A stretch of DNA of 64,000 bases from Adineta steineri (GCA_905250115.1 CAJNOI010000206.1:81842-145841), one strand, 5' to 3'. Counted from the stretch's first letter, positions 1 to 11,521 are shown. The notes: a model not told the origin generated them from the letters alone. Program-made: numbers and translations.

Positions 1-558
1 TATATGTGATTGAGCTTGTTCAATTCTTCTTTAATTGAATCATCTTTTCTTTCCCACCCATTGCTTATCACAATAGACACATAATCAGTCGGGGTTTGCT
101 TTTTTTTGCTCTCTCTCGTCATCGTGTAAACTATCAGGTAGTATTATTGGAATGGTTTTTCTTTCTTCCCTCTCTCTCTCTTCCTATTGCCTTCAGCTTG
201 TCTTTCAATTTGACAGCAGATCGAGTTCCGCCTTCATATATTATTTGAAAAAATAAAAGCACTTAGCTCAACCGATCGATTCTGTGACATATTTGCGTGC
301 AAACAATGTTCGACATTCGATTACGATCAAATATAATCTCTCATGAGAAACAACAGTCTAATCAGATTTGTTTCCTTCGTTTTCTACATAATGAAATGAA
401 CAAGTAATTAATTTACTAGTATGTTCTTAGTACTATAACTGTGTTCAATAAACAAGAAAAAAAAGAAAAAGAAAAAGAAAAGGTGGAAGAAAAAAAAAAT
501 CGATTGATTGCTAACATGCAATCACATATTGCAGTTATAGATGCAAAGACAATGATGT
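1..558. other. Non-coding left edge, no gene seen
   Basis: AT-rich sequence downstream of the RidA gene's stop codon. It contains pyrimidine-rich stretches (CT repeats near 100-185) and a purine-rich A/G tract near 455-500. No open frame of useful length and no RNA gene was recognised. It may hold the 3' end signals of RidA or a promoter of a gene to the left of the window. Confidence 0.5.
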
Positions 559-1260
559 CTATTCGTCTTTAATATCACCTAAGACAGCTATACCTTCGAT
601 TTCAACTTTAGCATTCTAAATAAAAATAAATATATGAAATTTTATAAATGAAATTAATTGGTTTTACTCTTGGAAGAGCTGCTACTTGAACAGTTGAACG
701 AGCTGGATGATGATCTGTGAAAACTATAATACAAAAATGTTTTTTTAATATTTGTATATATGTGTACATATGAAATGTTTACCTTCGGCATAGACTTCAT
801 TCATTGCAGCAAAATCGTTCATATCTTGAAGAAAGACATTGGCTTTTACGACTATAACAAAAAACCAAATTGTCAATATTAAAATGATATTTTTATGTTT
901 AGAAATAAGTTACCATTTTTATATGTAGCACCTGCAGCTTTAAGAACTTCACCAAGATTTTTTAATGACTAATAAATAAATAAACAAAACTTGTAGTATA
1001 CACAAATATATGAACTTACTTGACGAGCTTGTTCTTGTACACTTTCACCAGCGAATTTACCAGTTGCAGGATCAAGACCAATAGATCCACTTAAATATAA
1101 TGTTTGACCAATAACAACACCTTGACTAAATTATATAAGTCTTTAGATTATTTACTATTTCAAAACCATCATTTATAATTTACCTATATGGTCCACCAAC
1201 TGGTCCAGCTGCAGTTGTTGTAATAATACGACGGACTAATGGAGATGACGACGACGACAT
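559..1260 (-). CDS. RIDA: RidA/YjgF family 2-iminobutanoate/2-iminopropanoate deaminase
   Basis: Six exons read on the minus strand (1184-1260, 1020-1125, 914-968, 783-851, 668-723, 559-615) join into 140 codons, giving 139 aa, the usual length of this family. All introns are short GT-AG. The translation shows the RidA signature regions: a G-P-Y-S-Q-G-V start of the fold, Y-L-S-G-S-I-G-L-D, F-L-Q-D-M-N-D-F, and H-H-P-A-R-S-T-V-Q-V-A-A-L-P-R. The last holds the conserved Arg that binds the substrate carboxylate, followed by the E-I-E-G-I-A-V end. RidA hydrolyses reactive enamine/imine intermediates released by PLP enzymes such as threonine dehydratase, in cytosol or mitochondria. The start is the first ATG, followed by a run of serine codons. 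The PKC-like gene lies about 310 bp upstream on the same strand. The identification is firm. Confidence 0.93.
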
Positions 1261-1572
1261 TTAAGAATAAAAATAAACAAGAATCTAGAAGCTATATACA
1301 AAATAAATATGTTGAATTTATAACGGATAAGATAAGAAAGACAAAATCACCTTTTTCTTTCGAGGTATTAGAATGCAAAAAAAAATGACAGAGAGAAGAA
1401 AAAAAAGAAGAAAAGGTTACATTTATATACATACTAACTGATAATATGTCAACGAATGATGACTTAGATATATTGTAAATGGTATCAAACTTTTTATAGA
1501 TAAAAAAATAATAATAATTTTCATATGTAATAAATTAATAAATCTTCAGGATTATAATAAAAATAGATTGAA

Positions 1573-4500
1573 CTAGTTAAATTCATACCAAGTTGATTGA
1601 TTTACATGATCAAATAATTTAAATTGTTCTTCTTCATTCGGAAGACATGTTGATTTTCCAGCATTTATCCAACTATTTTTAGCTTGAATACTTCGATCAA
1701 ATAATAATCTTGGAAATGGTATATCATCGGGCATATCAGAAATAATTCGTATAATCTAAATTTGAAATGATGAAATTATTGATAAATAGAATTTCGGTTT
1801 TTTTCTTACTGATTGTTTATTATAGAGAGATTTAAATAGACCTTCATCAATTTCTTGCCAATTAATTTTTTGTCTAACATGAAAAAATGGATGTTCGCGC
1901 AAAGATCCGTGTGGTGAATTTGGCGAACCAAAACGTTTTTTTGGATCAATTTCAAGTAAACCATTAAGACATGCTCGAGCTTCTGGACTAATATCACGAG
2001 ATAATTGTAAATTTTCATCAATAATTGATTGATAGCCTATTTCATTATTATTATCTGATGATAATTGAGGATGAAAATCGAATTGTTCACCACATAACAT
2101 TTGGGCAAATATCATACCAAGTGCCCAATAATCAACAGAATAACTATAACCATCTTTTGTTAAATTTTGTTCTAAAAGTCGAACCTATTCAGATAATAAA
2201 AAACAATGTTGGACCCGAATTTGATCGAAATAAGAATGAAGTGAAGATAACAGGTGATTTATTTTTTTCGACGTTATTCAAGCAAATCAAAAACACGCCC
2301 AATGCTATATTTAACTTCTTTGTTAAAGTAAATGATTCACCTAAATCACATCGAAAAAAACAAAACACCTGTTATCTTCCTTCGTTCTTACTTCGATATT
2401 TTTATTTAGGTTAGAGAAGAAAATCTTACCTCGGGTGCTAAATATCCACGTGTACCACAAATTGTATGACACATTTCATCAGAAGTTCTTAATATTCGTC
2501 CTAATCCAAAATCAACAAGACGTATATGACCTGAAGAATTTACAATTATATGTTCAAGTTTCAAATCACTAAATAATCGAAAATGAAAAATTAAATAAAT
2601 TTTCTTTCTTTGATGAATACCGATAAATAATATCATTGGCATGTAAATATTGTATGATAGATATAATTTCTGCTAGATAAAATCTAATTTCATTTTCATT
2701 CATACGTTTTTTATGAATTTTATCATGTAATGTATCACCATCAACAAATTCCATAGCAAGAAATAATTTACTCTATTAATTTAAAAAGAAAATGAAAGAC
2801 AGTTTTTCAAAATCTATTTAACTTACACCTTGATGAAATGAACAATACGCTTTAATCATATAAGGATTTCTATCACTAAAACGATATAAAATTTGTCGTT
2901 CAACTTCAAATTGTTGTCGTGCCGATTCAACTAAACCATCAATAACTTTAATTGCAAGATATTTTTCTGATGGAATATGTTGAACACAATATACACTCGC
3001 AAAACGACCACTGCCAAGACAACCAATACATTTAAAATCGGAAAATTTTGGTAATGAAATTACGTTCTCATTCAACAATAAATTTAAAGGTGGAAAACTG
3101 ATTGATGAAGTAGTAGAATATCTACGTAGTGAACTTATAATATTACTTATTTCAGGTTCATTTGAAATTGTTGATGTGATTTCTGATCTTGAGGATTCTG
3201 TGTTAGCTCGTTTTCCAATTAACATATATGGTATACTACACATGGATGGAACATGTTGTTCACAATGTTTATGAATAATAAAATGACATTCTAAATAAAA
3301 TAATCAATTAATTAATAAATGAAATAATGATTCATTTTAAAATATTATTGATATAGCATAAGATTTATTATAATATTTTAATAGCAAATCATTTATTTTT
3401 ATATTTTTAGAATTGTTACCTTATAGACAGTTTGTGCTTAATAAAATTGATTAATATTAAAACTCTCTTGTGGAAAGAATAGTTCAGAAAGTTTGCTTTC
3501 ATACTTTATATTTTAAAGAATTATATACGTTGTAACTATAATAGGATTTTATCTATATTACTCTCTCTATTCAGTAAGATTCGTTATGCATGTCGGACGA
3601 TCGAGGTTACACCACAAGGATAATATCATACAAGGGTGATATGCTGTAAGGACGTTGTAAATATCGGTATACATGAAGCAATAACTGCTCAAAAGACGAA
3701 TAGGCAAACAATTGGAGCAATGACATCCCTGACACACATATGAAATGATAAGAATCTAACAAGTATCGAAAGTAGAAACTAATTCGCACAGTGGTTGGCC
3801 TCAACAGAAGCTTATCACTCTAATGCTCTAGAGGTTTTCTTATTCAAGATTTCTTCTTCACTAACATTTACAGAACTGACTCTAATTTATAATTAGTTAT
3901 TATTGAAAAAACCTTCAAACAATATACCGTATGTTAATTTAAATAAATTATTATAAACACATAGCAAATAATTTTAAGTATAGCATTGCATTTATTTGAT
4001 TTCATACGTATGCATTTCAGAGCATGTCGTAATACTTGTGAACCACAATGATTACAATGTTTATGTTCACGAGATATTAACGATTGAACAAATGGTGCTC
4101 GATATTGTATAAATCGATGTAAACTTACAGATTCACATTGATAATTTTTCGATATTAGATTAGATTTCTAGAAAAAAGATCAATAAAAATGTATAATTTC
4201 TTTTTAATAAATCGAAATATTAAATACAGAATTGATTGATTGTTGACAATCGAAAGGTATATTTTGACGACATTTTCGATGTGTAACAAATAAACAATAT
4301 GAACATTCATAACCTTGATGATAGATTCCCCTGAAAATTAAAATAAATTATTGAATAAAAACAAAAAGAAGATGTTTAGAAATTTCGATACCAAATAAAT
4401 TTATTACATATAGCACATGAAACAGGTTTATTAAATTGTTTAACTAGCATAAGATGACCTCGAATTAATTGATTAGTTGATATTTTACGATTACGTTTAT

Positions 4501-5036
4501 TTTCTTTAACAGAATTTTCAACTAATTGAAGACTAAATTGAAATATATAATTTTTATCTACATCAACCTAGATCAGATCGAATGATATATATATACATAT
4601 TAAAATCATTATAATCATCTTACACTACAAATCAATTCTGGTTGATGATTTTTATGATATGATGAATTAATCGTATATTCATCTACAAGATCATTACGTT
4701 GTAATGTAAGATCAGCAAATACATCTGTTTTTGAATTCGAATTAATAAATAATATTTGACAAAAATCATCATCTGCTAACATATCAAATGTTTCATTACA
4801 AGCAAGAACAATAGATAATTTCGAATCTTTTTCTTTTAGTTTTATTGTAGGTTCTATAGAATAAAGAGTAAATATCTATTTATCTGACATTTATTAGTAG
4901 TATTATTTAGCAGCATTTTACCAGCTGATGTTGGTATTTGTGCTAATTTTTTCACATAGAATAATATATTTGAGATTGGCTGATTATCAGCATCTTTCAA
5001 TGAGAGACAACGAATACGTAAACTATTTGTTGACAT
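1573..5036 (-). CDS. Novel-type protein kinase C (C2-like, C1A, C1B, AGC kinase), divergent
   Basis: Ten exons join in frame to 699 codons (698 aa): 4922-5036, 4624-4853, 4392-4567, 4228-4330, 4008-4167, 2827-3290, 2621-2772, 2430-2568, 1810-2184, 1573-1755. The order is a C2-like N-terminus (about 1-115), C1A (His153 to Cys202, exact HX12CX2CX13CX2CX4HX2CX7C), C1B (His225 to Cys279, with a longer first spacer), kinase domain from about 345, then the C-terminal tail. This is the novel PKC (delta/epsilon) layout: lipid/diacylglycerol-regulated signalling at membranes. The glycine loop GSG (354-356), Lys376, YRD, DFG (486-488), the activation-loop T-x-C-G-T and APE are present. Oddities: the catalytic-loop Asn of DLKxxN is His473, the turn motif is not recognisable, and the hydrophobic motif ends F-x-x-F-D, with Asp687 at the phospho-site. 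A 717-bp intron lies at 3291-4007, and another intron carries a MITE. Family certain, isoform not. Confidence 0.85.
2224..2397. mobile_element. Small MITE-like element in a PKC intron
   Basis: A 174-bp segment bounded by long terminal inverted repeats: 2224-2271 (48 bp) pairs with 2351-2397 (47 bp), with only a few mismatches and one single-base indel. The inner arms contain GATAACAGGTG on the left and its complement CACCTGTTATC on the right. The interior of about 80 bp is AT-rich and has no coding capacity. No convincing target-site duplication was found, so the superfamily is not assigned. It lies entirely inside the intron between the exons ending at 2430 and starting at 2184, so it should be removed by splicing. 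Confidence 0.75.
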
Positions 5037-5228
5037 CTGAAATGTACATATAGAGAATTCACTTGATTATCTCTTAATGAAGAAATGTATGAGATTTTAT
5101 TTTCATTCGAACAATATCAATAGATTTTACTTTTTAAATCTGAAACAATAAGTACTAAAGAATAGAGGGTTATTTATTATGTGAAATAAACAAAAAGAAG
5201 ATTTTACAGGATGAACAAAACAAGTTTT

Positions 5229-6884
5229 TCAAGACGATGGAGGCTGTTGTTTTCGCATTTTTGCTCGTTCTCCTGGATTATAAATTTGAATAGATGGACG
5301 ATTCTTTACAGGAGCATTTGGATTCTATTCAAGATAAATAATTATTTTTAAATGAAAATTTCATTAAAATAATAAATACATACCTTTTGAGCAGCACTGG
5401 ATGATGCTTTATTTGAGGAATTAGGTCGTTCATCATTTTGAATATTATCATTTGTTGTATCGATTGATTCAGTATCACGTTTCGTTTGTGTTTCAATTTG
5501 TGATGATTCTTCATTGTTTGATTTAGTATTCAAAATAGTTTTCGATTCTTTTGAGCTTTGTTGTTGTGATGATGATGATGCTTGTTTTGATTTAGGATTT
5601 TGAGATTCACGATTTTTTGCTGATTTATTATTATCATTTGGTCGTTTCTTATTAATAATAGAAAGATAAAATATAATATGATAGATTTGTTTTTTATTAC
5701 CTGTTCTTGATTAGATGTTCGATAGTCTGATTTATCATAACCACGTTGTTGTCGACTAAATTAAAACAAATTTTTAAATAGATTTTATGAAAAAAAGAAA
5801 AATAATTATACTTTGATCTATCACCACCACTTCCATATCGTGCTGAAGTATTATAATCATCATCATTTCTTGATGGTTGTTGTTTATTATTTCGACGTTG
5901 TTGATTTTGTTGAATACGTATCATTTTTTCCTATATTTTTTTAGTATAAATTCTATTATTTAAATAAATCATTTTTGCTTTTCCGAACCTGTTTTTTTTC
6001 TTCACGTTTTCGTCTGAGAAATTCTAGTAGAGGTGTTGTTGTAACACCTGGTTTATTTTTACTTTCTATTATTATTATTACAGAAATTGAATGATAATTA
6101 TTATTACAAAAAAACATTCGTTTTACCTTGTAGATCACGTTGTTTCTTTTCAATTTCTTCAAGAATTGTTTCAGCATTAGGCAAAGCTTCTGATGCACTC
6201 AAAGGTGCATTGATATTAGCAAGGAATGTTTGATATTCAGGATCTAAATAGAAGAGAAAACTAAATTTAAAATATAAATCAATCTTAATATAACCTTGTT
6301 CAATTGAATTCAATTTTGGATCTTTTCGTGATTGTTGTTCTGATTTTGGATAACTTTGATTAGGTGCATATTCAACTGTACAAGGATATTCATTTCCTTG
6401 ATGAAATTAACAAATAGATAATATCAAAAATAAACAAATAACAAAATTATTACCATTTTTATCAACAAAAACATAACCTTGAAATTTTTCTGTAAATATA
6501 ATTAGATCTTGTCGATTAGGAATATTAAGATAAACACGAGAAAATGCATATTGTTGACCAAAACTAAAAGAACAAAAAAGTGAATGAAATTTCAATAAGA
6601 GAAAAATATATATATATGAATACCTTAAATCAGCTTTACAAAAACGATAATAATCATGATCAGGAAGTGGAGAAACAATTTCAAGAAATTGTTCACTTGT
6701 AAGTAAAGGTGGTAATCGACGAAGAACTATCTATATGGAACAATCAAAAGAAAAATTTTGTTTTACATAATAATATGATAGAGAAAGATGAATTGTAATC
6801 TACTTTGGTTTGATTTTGATCACTGAATGATCTAGTATTTGTTGGTGTTTGTTGTTTTGTATTAGTACGAGCTCCATCAACCAT
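5229..6884 (-). CDS. UPF3: UPF3, nonsense-mediated mRNA decay regulator
   Basis: Ten exons (6804-6884, 6624-6730, 6454-6563, 6295-6396, 6127-6243, 5989-6065, 5812-5930, 5701-5755, 5384-5647, 5229-5324) give 376 codons (375 aa). The N-terminal half is the Smg4/UPF3 RNP-like domain: I-V-L-R-R-L-P-P-L-L-T near 28, P-D-H-D-Y-Y, A-F-S-R-V-Y-L-N, and F-Q-G-Y-V-F-V-D with E-Y-P-C-T-V-E-Y-A-P. It is followed by D-P-E-Y-Q-T-F-L and a Glu/Lys/Arg-rich stretch with P-L-L-E-F-L. The C-terminus has N-R-P-S-I-Q-I-Y-N-P-G, which matches the exon-junction-complex binding motif of vertebrate UPF3B. UPF3 bridges the exon junction complex and UPF2/UPF1 to trigger decay of transcripts with premature stops. The protein is shorter than human UPF3B, mainly in the charged middle. 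It is divergently arranged with the NHL gene, 361 bp apart. Confidence 0.92.
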
Positions 6885-7245
6885 TTTAAATTTTTAATAT
6901 TTAATAATAGTTTAAATAAAATATTGGAATTTTCCAACGTTGATATATTAAAATACTTTTTCTTTTGAAATACTACATTTTCTTCATAGAAATTATAAGA
7001 TAAGATAGGTAGAATACAATCAACCGATTATAAAAAATATCTATAGAGGACGCTAGTTTTCACTTGACTCTTATATATGATCAAATTGAGATTTAACTTT
7101 TAACTTCTGTTTTTACTGTCTTTTTATGGCGTTATATTCTTATCAGAAATGTAATATATCCACTTAGATAAAATGCACATTCTACCGATTTTTTGAATGC
7201 AAACAGGTCTTTCAATGATCTCTATATATATTAGTAAGTTTCTGA
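6885..7245. promoter_or_regulatory. Probable bidirectional promoter interval (UPF3 / NHL gene)
   Basis: A 361-bp AT-rich gap separates two divergent start codons, UPF3 on minus and the NHL-repeat gene on plus. It must contain at least the proximal promoters of one or both genes. No specific core-promoter element can be named with confidence. Confidence 0.4.
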
Positions 7246-8460
7246 ATGAATATAATAAACATAATGTTGAAAAAAATAACTTTTCTTTTTTATATTCAAG
7301 TTTTGGTTTTATATTCATTTCTATCAGTCGAAGCAATCAATCTAAGTCCCTGCGCTAAATGGAATACCACGGGAATTACGATATTCGGAAGTAATTCAAA
7401 AGGCAATGGTTCTAATGAACTTAGCCTACCACAAGGAATGTTTCTTCATGAGAAAACGAATATGTTATATGTTGTTGATACTGATAATAGACGTATTCAA
7501 ATGTTTTCACTCAATCAAACATCAACAACAGGTATTACGGTAGCATCGAATATAAATTCAATGTATGCTGTCTATGTCGATGATGATGAAATGACTATGT
7601 ATATAGCACTTCGATTTGAAAATCGTGTAGAAAAATGGATAAAAGGTGCATTAGAAGGTGAACAAATAGGTAATCAATGTAAACAATGTCGCAATGTATG
7701 GCTTGATAAAGACAAAAATGTTTATATGACTGAATCAGGAACACATTCAATATTAAAATGGTCACCAAAGACAAATACTAGTATAACGATTTCTGGTCGA
7801 ATAGATGAACAAGGACATACAACTGATCGTCTTTATTTTCCTACTCATGTCTATTTTAATCAAGCAAATGATGTATGGTATATTGCTGATACATTAAACC
7901 ATCGCATTCAAAAATGGAATAATAACTCAAAAGAAGGAATCACTGTAGCTGGTTCAAAAGACGGTGTTGGCGGTGATAATGCTGCATCATTAGCAAATCC
8001 ATTATATGTATGGGTTGATGAACAATCCAGTGTTATCTATATTGTTGATAGCGATAACGATCGGGTTCAACGATGGTTACCAAATGAACTCTTTGGTAGT
8101 ACGATTGTTGGTGGAACAGGTAATATTATTATCTTAGACGAAAACTAAAAATATTTTTATGTACTTTTATTACAGGAGCAGGTAGTAAAAGTAACCAATT
8201 AAAACAACCCACTTCTTTAGTATTCGATAAACTTGGAAATCTTTATGTTTGTGACAGTAAAAATCATCGTATACAAATGTATGCCTTAATTGATAATCAA
8301 CCATGTTCAAAAAATCATTCTTATTCTCTCTTTACAAAGTAAGTAAAACAAAAATATTATTATATTTTTACTTTTACAAAATCTATGTTCTAGAACAAAT
8401 AATATAAACATCGTCATACTCTTATCATGGATTATTTCAATCGGTTCAAGATTGATCTAA
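7246..8460 (+). CDS. NHL-repeat secreted or membrane-anchored protein
   Basis: Three exons (7246-8119, 8176-8338, 8394-8460) total 368 codons (367 aa). An in-frame ATG at 7264 is an equally good start. It puts a Lys-Lys pair directly before a hydrophobic signal-like segment (I-T-F-L-F-Y-I-Q-V-L-V-L-Y-S-F-L). The body consists of repeated NHL beta-propeller blades with the motif L-Y-V-V-D-T-D-N-R-R-I-Q and later I-A-D-T-L-N-H-R-I-Q-K-W, I-V-D-S-D-N-D-R-V-Q-R-W and V-C-D-S-K-N-H-R-I-Q. The last exon encodes a hydrophobic tail (I-V-I-L-L-S-W-I-I-S-I) at the very C-terminus, suggesting a GPI-anchor signal or tail anchor. Such extracellular NHL proteins are known as large families in rotifers, but their ligands are unknown. 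A truncated relative lies at 41.3 kb. Confidence 0.82.
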
Positions 8461-8915
8461 CAACTAATCTACATTATAAGTTTATATCAATGAAAAACAT
8501 GGAATAAATTCTTAATACTTCATAAATCAATAAATAATTTTTATACTAACTACATGCACGTTTATTTCTTTTACGTATATCATTTTACAACGACAAAAAT
8601 TTGTTTTCTTTTTAAGCATAACAAAACAATAAAAGAGCAAAAAACTTCACCTTTGATTTTTGCCGTCAAGAGAAGAAATAAAACAATAAAAAAAATGATC
8701 AGTTCGGAAGCATTTTAATATCAAATGCGAATATATGTTTCTATGAATTTAATCATCAAAAACAATATAATCTATGTAAAAAATATGTTCTAACTAATAA
8801 TATATATATATCATAAAAATTTATTATATGTACATTTTAATATTATTGTATATACAATGTATGATATGCTGGTGTTTCGCCAGGCAAAGACTGTTCTGAA
8901 GAAATATTACTTGAA
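8461..8915. other. Intergenic space between convergent genes
   Basis: AT-rich 3' flanks of the NHL gene (plus) and the glutamate receptor (minus). AATAAA-like poly(A) signals are present just after 8505. Nothing else recognised. Confidence 0.5.
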
Positions 8916-11495
8916 TCACTTGTTGATGAAGTCTTTTTTTGAATTGATGTGTCTTTTCCATATGAAAAATAATACAGCCAGAATACTTATAACTCCGCAG
9001 GTCATAAATAATCCAGCCATAGATTCAATTGACATAGCAGTAGATGTATCAGATGATTGAGAACATATATTTGTTTGAAACCATTTGGTTATTAGATTAT
9101 CAAATACACCTTCCTCTCTTAGTGACAAAATAGCTACATCTAAATCTTGTTCATATAACCAATTTTTTTGAAAAGCAATACCATATGCACTTTGATCAAA
9201 ATCAGGACCAACCACAGTTAAATTACAATATATACTATTAACCATATATTCCGCAGTACCAGCATCCATAATAGATGCATCAATATTACCATTCAATAGA
9301 GCATTATATACATCTATTTCTGATGTTAATGGATAATAATTTCGACTACTACTAGAAATATCTCTTAAATAGTAGTCTTCAATAGATGAGTCAACAACAA
9401 TACCAATGCGACTATATGAAACTTTTCCATTTTTAATATCATCTATTCCAGAAATAGTAGCTTGTGACTTTAACAATGTTAGGTCAGATGCTAAATTTGC
9501 AGTATATGCAGCAACTAATATCAAACTTAAAATATATAAAGCAGCAGTTAATAGTCGACCAGCAGCTGTAGCAACACTAAAATCTACACCGAATCCCATA
9601 ATTGTACCAAAAGAATACCACATACTCATACCTACAAGACCAGTCATTGATCGATCTTGTAATGCTTCGTTTTGTTGTCTTTCTAATATACATATTATAA
9701 TACCAGCACATATAGTAGCACATAATATAGTTATCCATAGTTTAAAAGAAAATGGTTTTAAATATGACCATAAATCTAACTTGATCTTAATTGCATCTCT
9801 TACAACGACACGTAATGAGTTATCATATACTGTACTCGAAAAATCGACTATTTCTCTTCGTGCTGCAGTAATTGTTACATCACCGATGAACATATCAAAA
9901 GTACCATTAGCTACTAAATTAATTATATTATTATATGACATATTTCCAGGAAAATAAGTAATATCAGCAGTAAAACCCATTCGATTTTGTAGTTCGTCAA
10001 TAAAATCTGGTACATATCCAATTAATTTTGTTGATATATTTCCAGAAGCATCTTGTATTTCTGACATCATTGTATACGGAGTTGAATCGACAACAGCAAT
10101 TCTTAACGTTAAACCTGATACTGCTGCATATCCAGTAGGAACTACTAATGAATTACCAGGCCAGATTATCACATTCGATTGTGTATTTGTTGTCCATCCA
10201 TTCGAATTAGACCATACCAATATTGGAACAAAATTCAGATTAGTTGAAGAACCTTGAATATTTCTTGAAATATAATAATTACCATCTATTCGATCAGTCA
10301 AATTACTTGCGAATCGTATAGGACCAGAGACACCAAGAAATGAAGTATTATCAAGTATATTCATAAATAAATCAGAATTAACAAAACGACGATTAAAACA
10401 GAATGAATCACCAGTTAATGTTGTACATGTTGATGAAATATTATGAAAAGATGAACAAAGTTGATTTAATCCTTGAATCAACAACCAAGTTGCATCAAAT
10501 GCAAATATTGCATAATAATCAACTTTATCTGATCCAGGAAATGTTTCTGGTTCATATTGTTGCCATATATTATATGCTGCACTTAATAATGTTGTGTTTA
10601 TTGGAGCATTTACAACACTACCTACAACTGGTTCAACGGTGATCATTCCACTTAATTTATTATAAGATGTACTATTAAAACTATCCAATGAAATAGTTGA
10701 AGTTAATATCCATGTGAATTGTGGACCAAAAATATCTAAATCAAGTGCGTTTTGTATAAATACAGATGAATAATCTGAGTCCATCCAAAGTATAATTATT
10801 CGTATTGAACTACTTTTTAAAAGACTCTTTAAATCACCACGAATAGTAAGAGTGACAATATCAAATATGATCATTTGTGAAACTATTAAATTCTGATTAG
10901 TAAATATATCAGTTAATGCTTGTGCACCACCTGTTCCATAATCATCATTTTGATAGATAACGATACATGATGTCCAATTAAATCGAATGAAAAGTTGAGC
11001 CATTGCCAATGCAGTTGTATTATCTGATGGAACTGTACGATAGAATGTAGGATAAATAATGCCATCAGATAGTGCTGGATCCGTTGCTGCATAGGATGCG
11101 ATAGGTATACCGATTTTTGCAGAAAAAGGAGCAATAATATGAGATTCACTTGAGAGTCCTGATCCTACAATGCCAACGATATTTGAAGTCGTCATTACTC
11201 GACATGTATCTCCAAGAGCAGTCATTGGATCCCCTCCAGTTTCTACAGTTTGCCAGCTAATATTCTGTCCTTGAATAGTCATATTATATTGTTGAGAGAG
11301 TAATATTGCTGATATAAACATCGCACGAGATTGAACAGACCATATAGTAGATTCAGTAATATTTGTAATATATTCAAAGATACCTAATAATTGTACATTT
11401 GAAGAATTTGATGGTGGCCATGCTGTTCTTACATATGATATCATATATTGTCCAAATATGAAATATAACCATCGAAGCTTTCCTGAAGATAACAT
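8916..11495 (-). CDS. Ionotropic glutamate receptor with K+-channel-like pore motif
   Basis: One uninterrupted frame of 859 aa. The frame extends upstream to a TTG at 11516, but the first ATG is at 11495. A GT-AG pair at 11522-11577 looks like a 5'-UTR intron whose upstream exon is stopped in this frame. Layout: signal-like N-terminus, periplasmic-binding-type amino-terminal domain (about 40-400), S1 ligand-binding lobe with G-Y-V-P-D-F and T-I-T-A-A-R-R-E-I-V-D-F-S (contains the Arg that binds the ligand carboxylate), M1 (near 575-595), re-entrant pore, M3 with A-Y-T-A-N-L-A (663-669, the SYTANLAAF gate motif), S2 with I-D-A-S-I-M-D-A, and M4 near the C-terminus. The pore region reads T-I-M-G-F-G-V-D (G634-D638), resembling the K+ filter T-V-G-Y-G-D. 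It is a ligand-gated channel at the cell surface; the ligand is not provable from sequence. Confidence 0.9.
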   Translation of the reverse strand: MLSSGKLRWLYFIFGQYMISYVRTAWPPSNSSNVQLLGIFEYITNITESTIWSVQSRAMFISAILLSQQYNMTIQGQNISWQTVETGGDPMTALGDTCRVMTTSNIVGIVGSGLSSESHIIAPFSAKIGIPIASYAATDPALSDGIIYPTFYRTVPSDNTTALAMAQLFIRFNWTSCIVIYQNDDYGTGGAQALTDIFTNQNLIVSQMIIFDIVTLTIRGDLKSLLKSSSIRIIILWMDSDYSSVFIQNALDLDIFGPQFTWILTSTISLDSFNSTSYNKLSGMITVEPVVGSVVNAPINTTLLSAAYNIWQQYEPETFPGSDKVDYYAIFAFDATWLLIQGLNQLCSSFHNISSTCTTLTGDSFCFNRRFVNSDLFMNILDNTSFLGVSGPIRFASNLTDRIDGNYYISRNIQGSSTNLNFVPILVWSNSNGWTTNTQSNVIIWPGNSLVVPTGYAAVSGLTLRIAVVDSTPYTMMSEIQDASGNISTKLIGYVPDFIDELQNRMGFTADITYFPGNMSYNNIINLVANGTFDMFIGDVTITAARREIVDFSSTVYDNSLRVVVRDAIKIKLDLWSYLKPFSFKLWITILCATICAGIIICILERQQNEALQDRSMTGLVGMSMWYSFGTIMGFGVDFSVATAAGRLLTAALYILSLILVAAYTANLASDLTLLKSQATISGIDDIKNGKVSYSRIGIVVDSSIEDYYLRDISSSSRNYYPLTSEIDVYNALLNGNIDASIMDAGTAEYMVNSIYCNLTVVGPDFDQSAYGIAFQKNWLYEQDLDVAILSLREEGVFDNLITKWFQTNICSQSSDTSTAMSIESMAGLFMTCGVISILAVLFFIWKRHINSKKDFINK

Positions 11496-11521
11496 TAGTA
11501 TTTGTTTATAATTCAAACTTT

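Noticed and set aside
8857..9060. Plus-strand open frame over the end of the glutamate receptor gene
   Set aside because: It lies antisense to the receptor, has no domain and is explained by the codon pattern of the real gene.
9406..9957. 183-codon plus-strand frame opposite the receptor pore region
   Set aside because: Antisense shadow of a strongly conserved channel domain; no independent motif.
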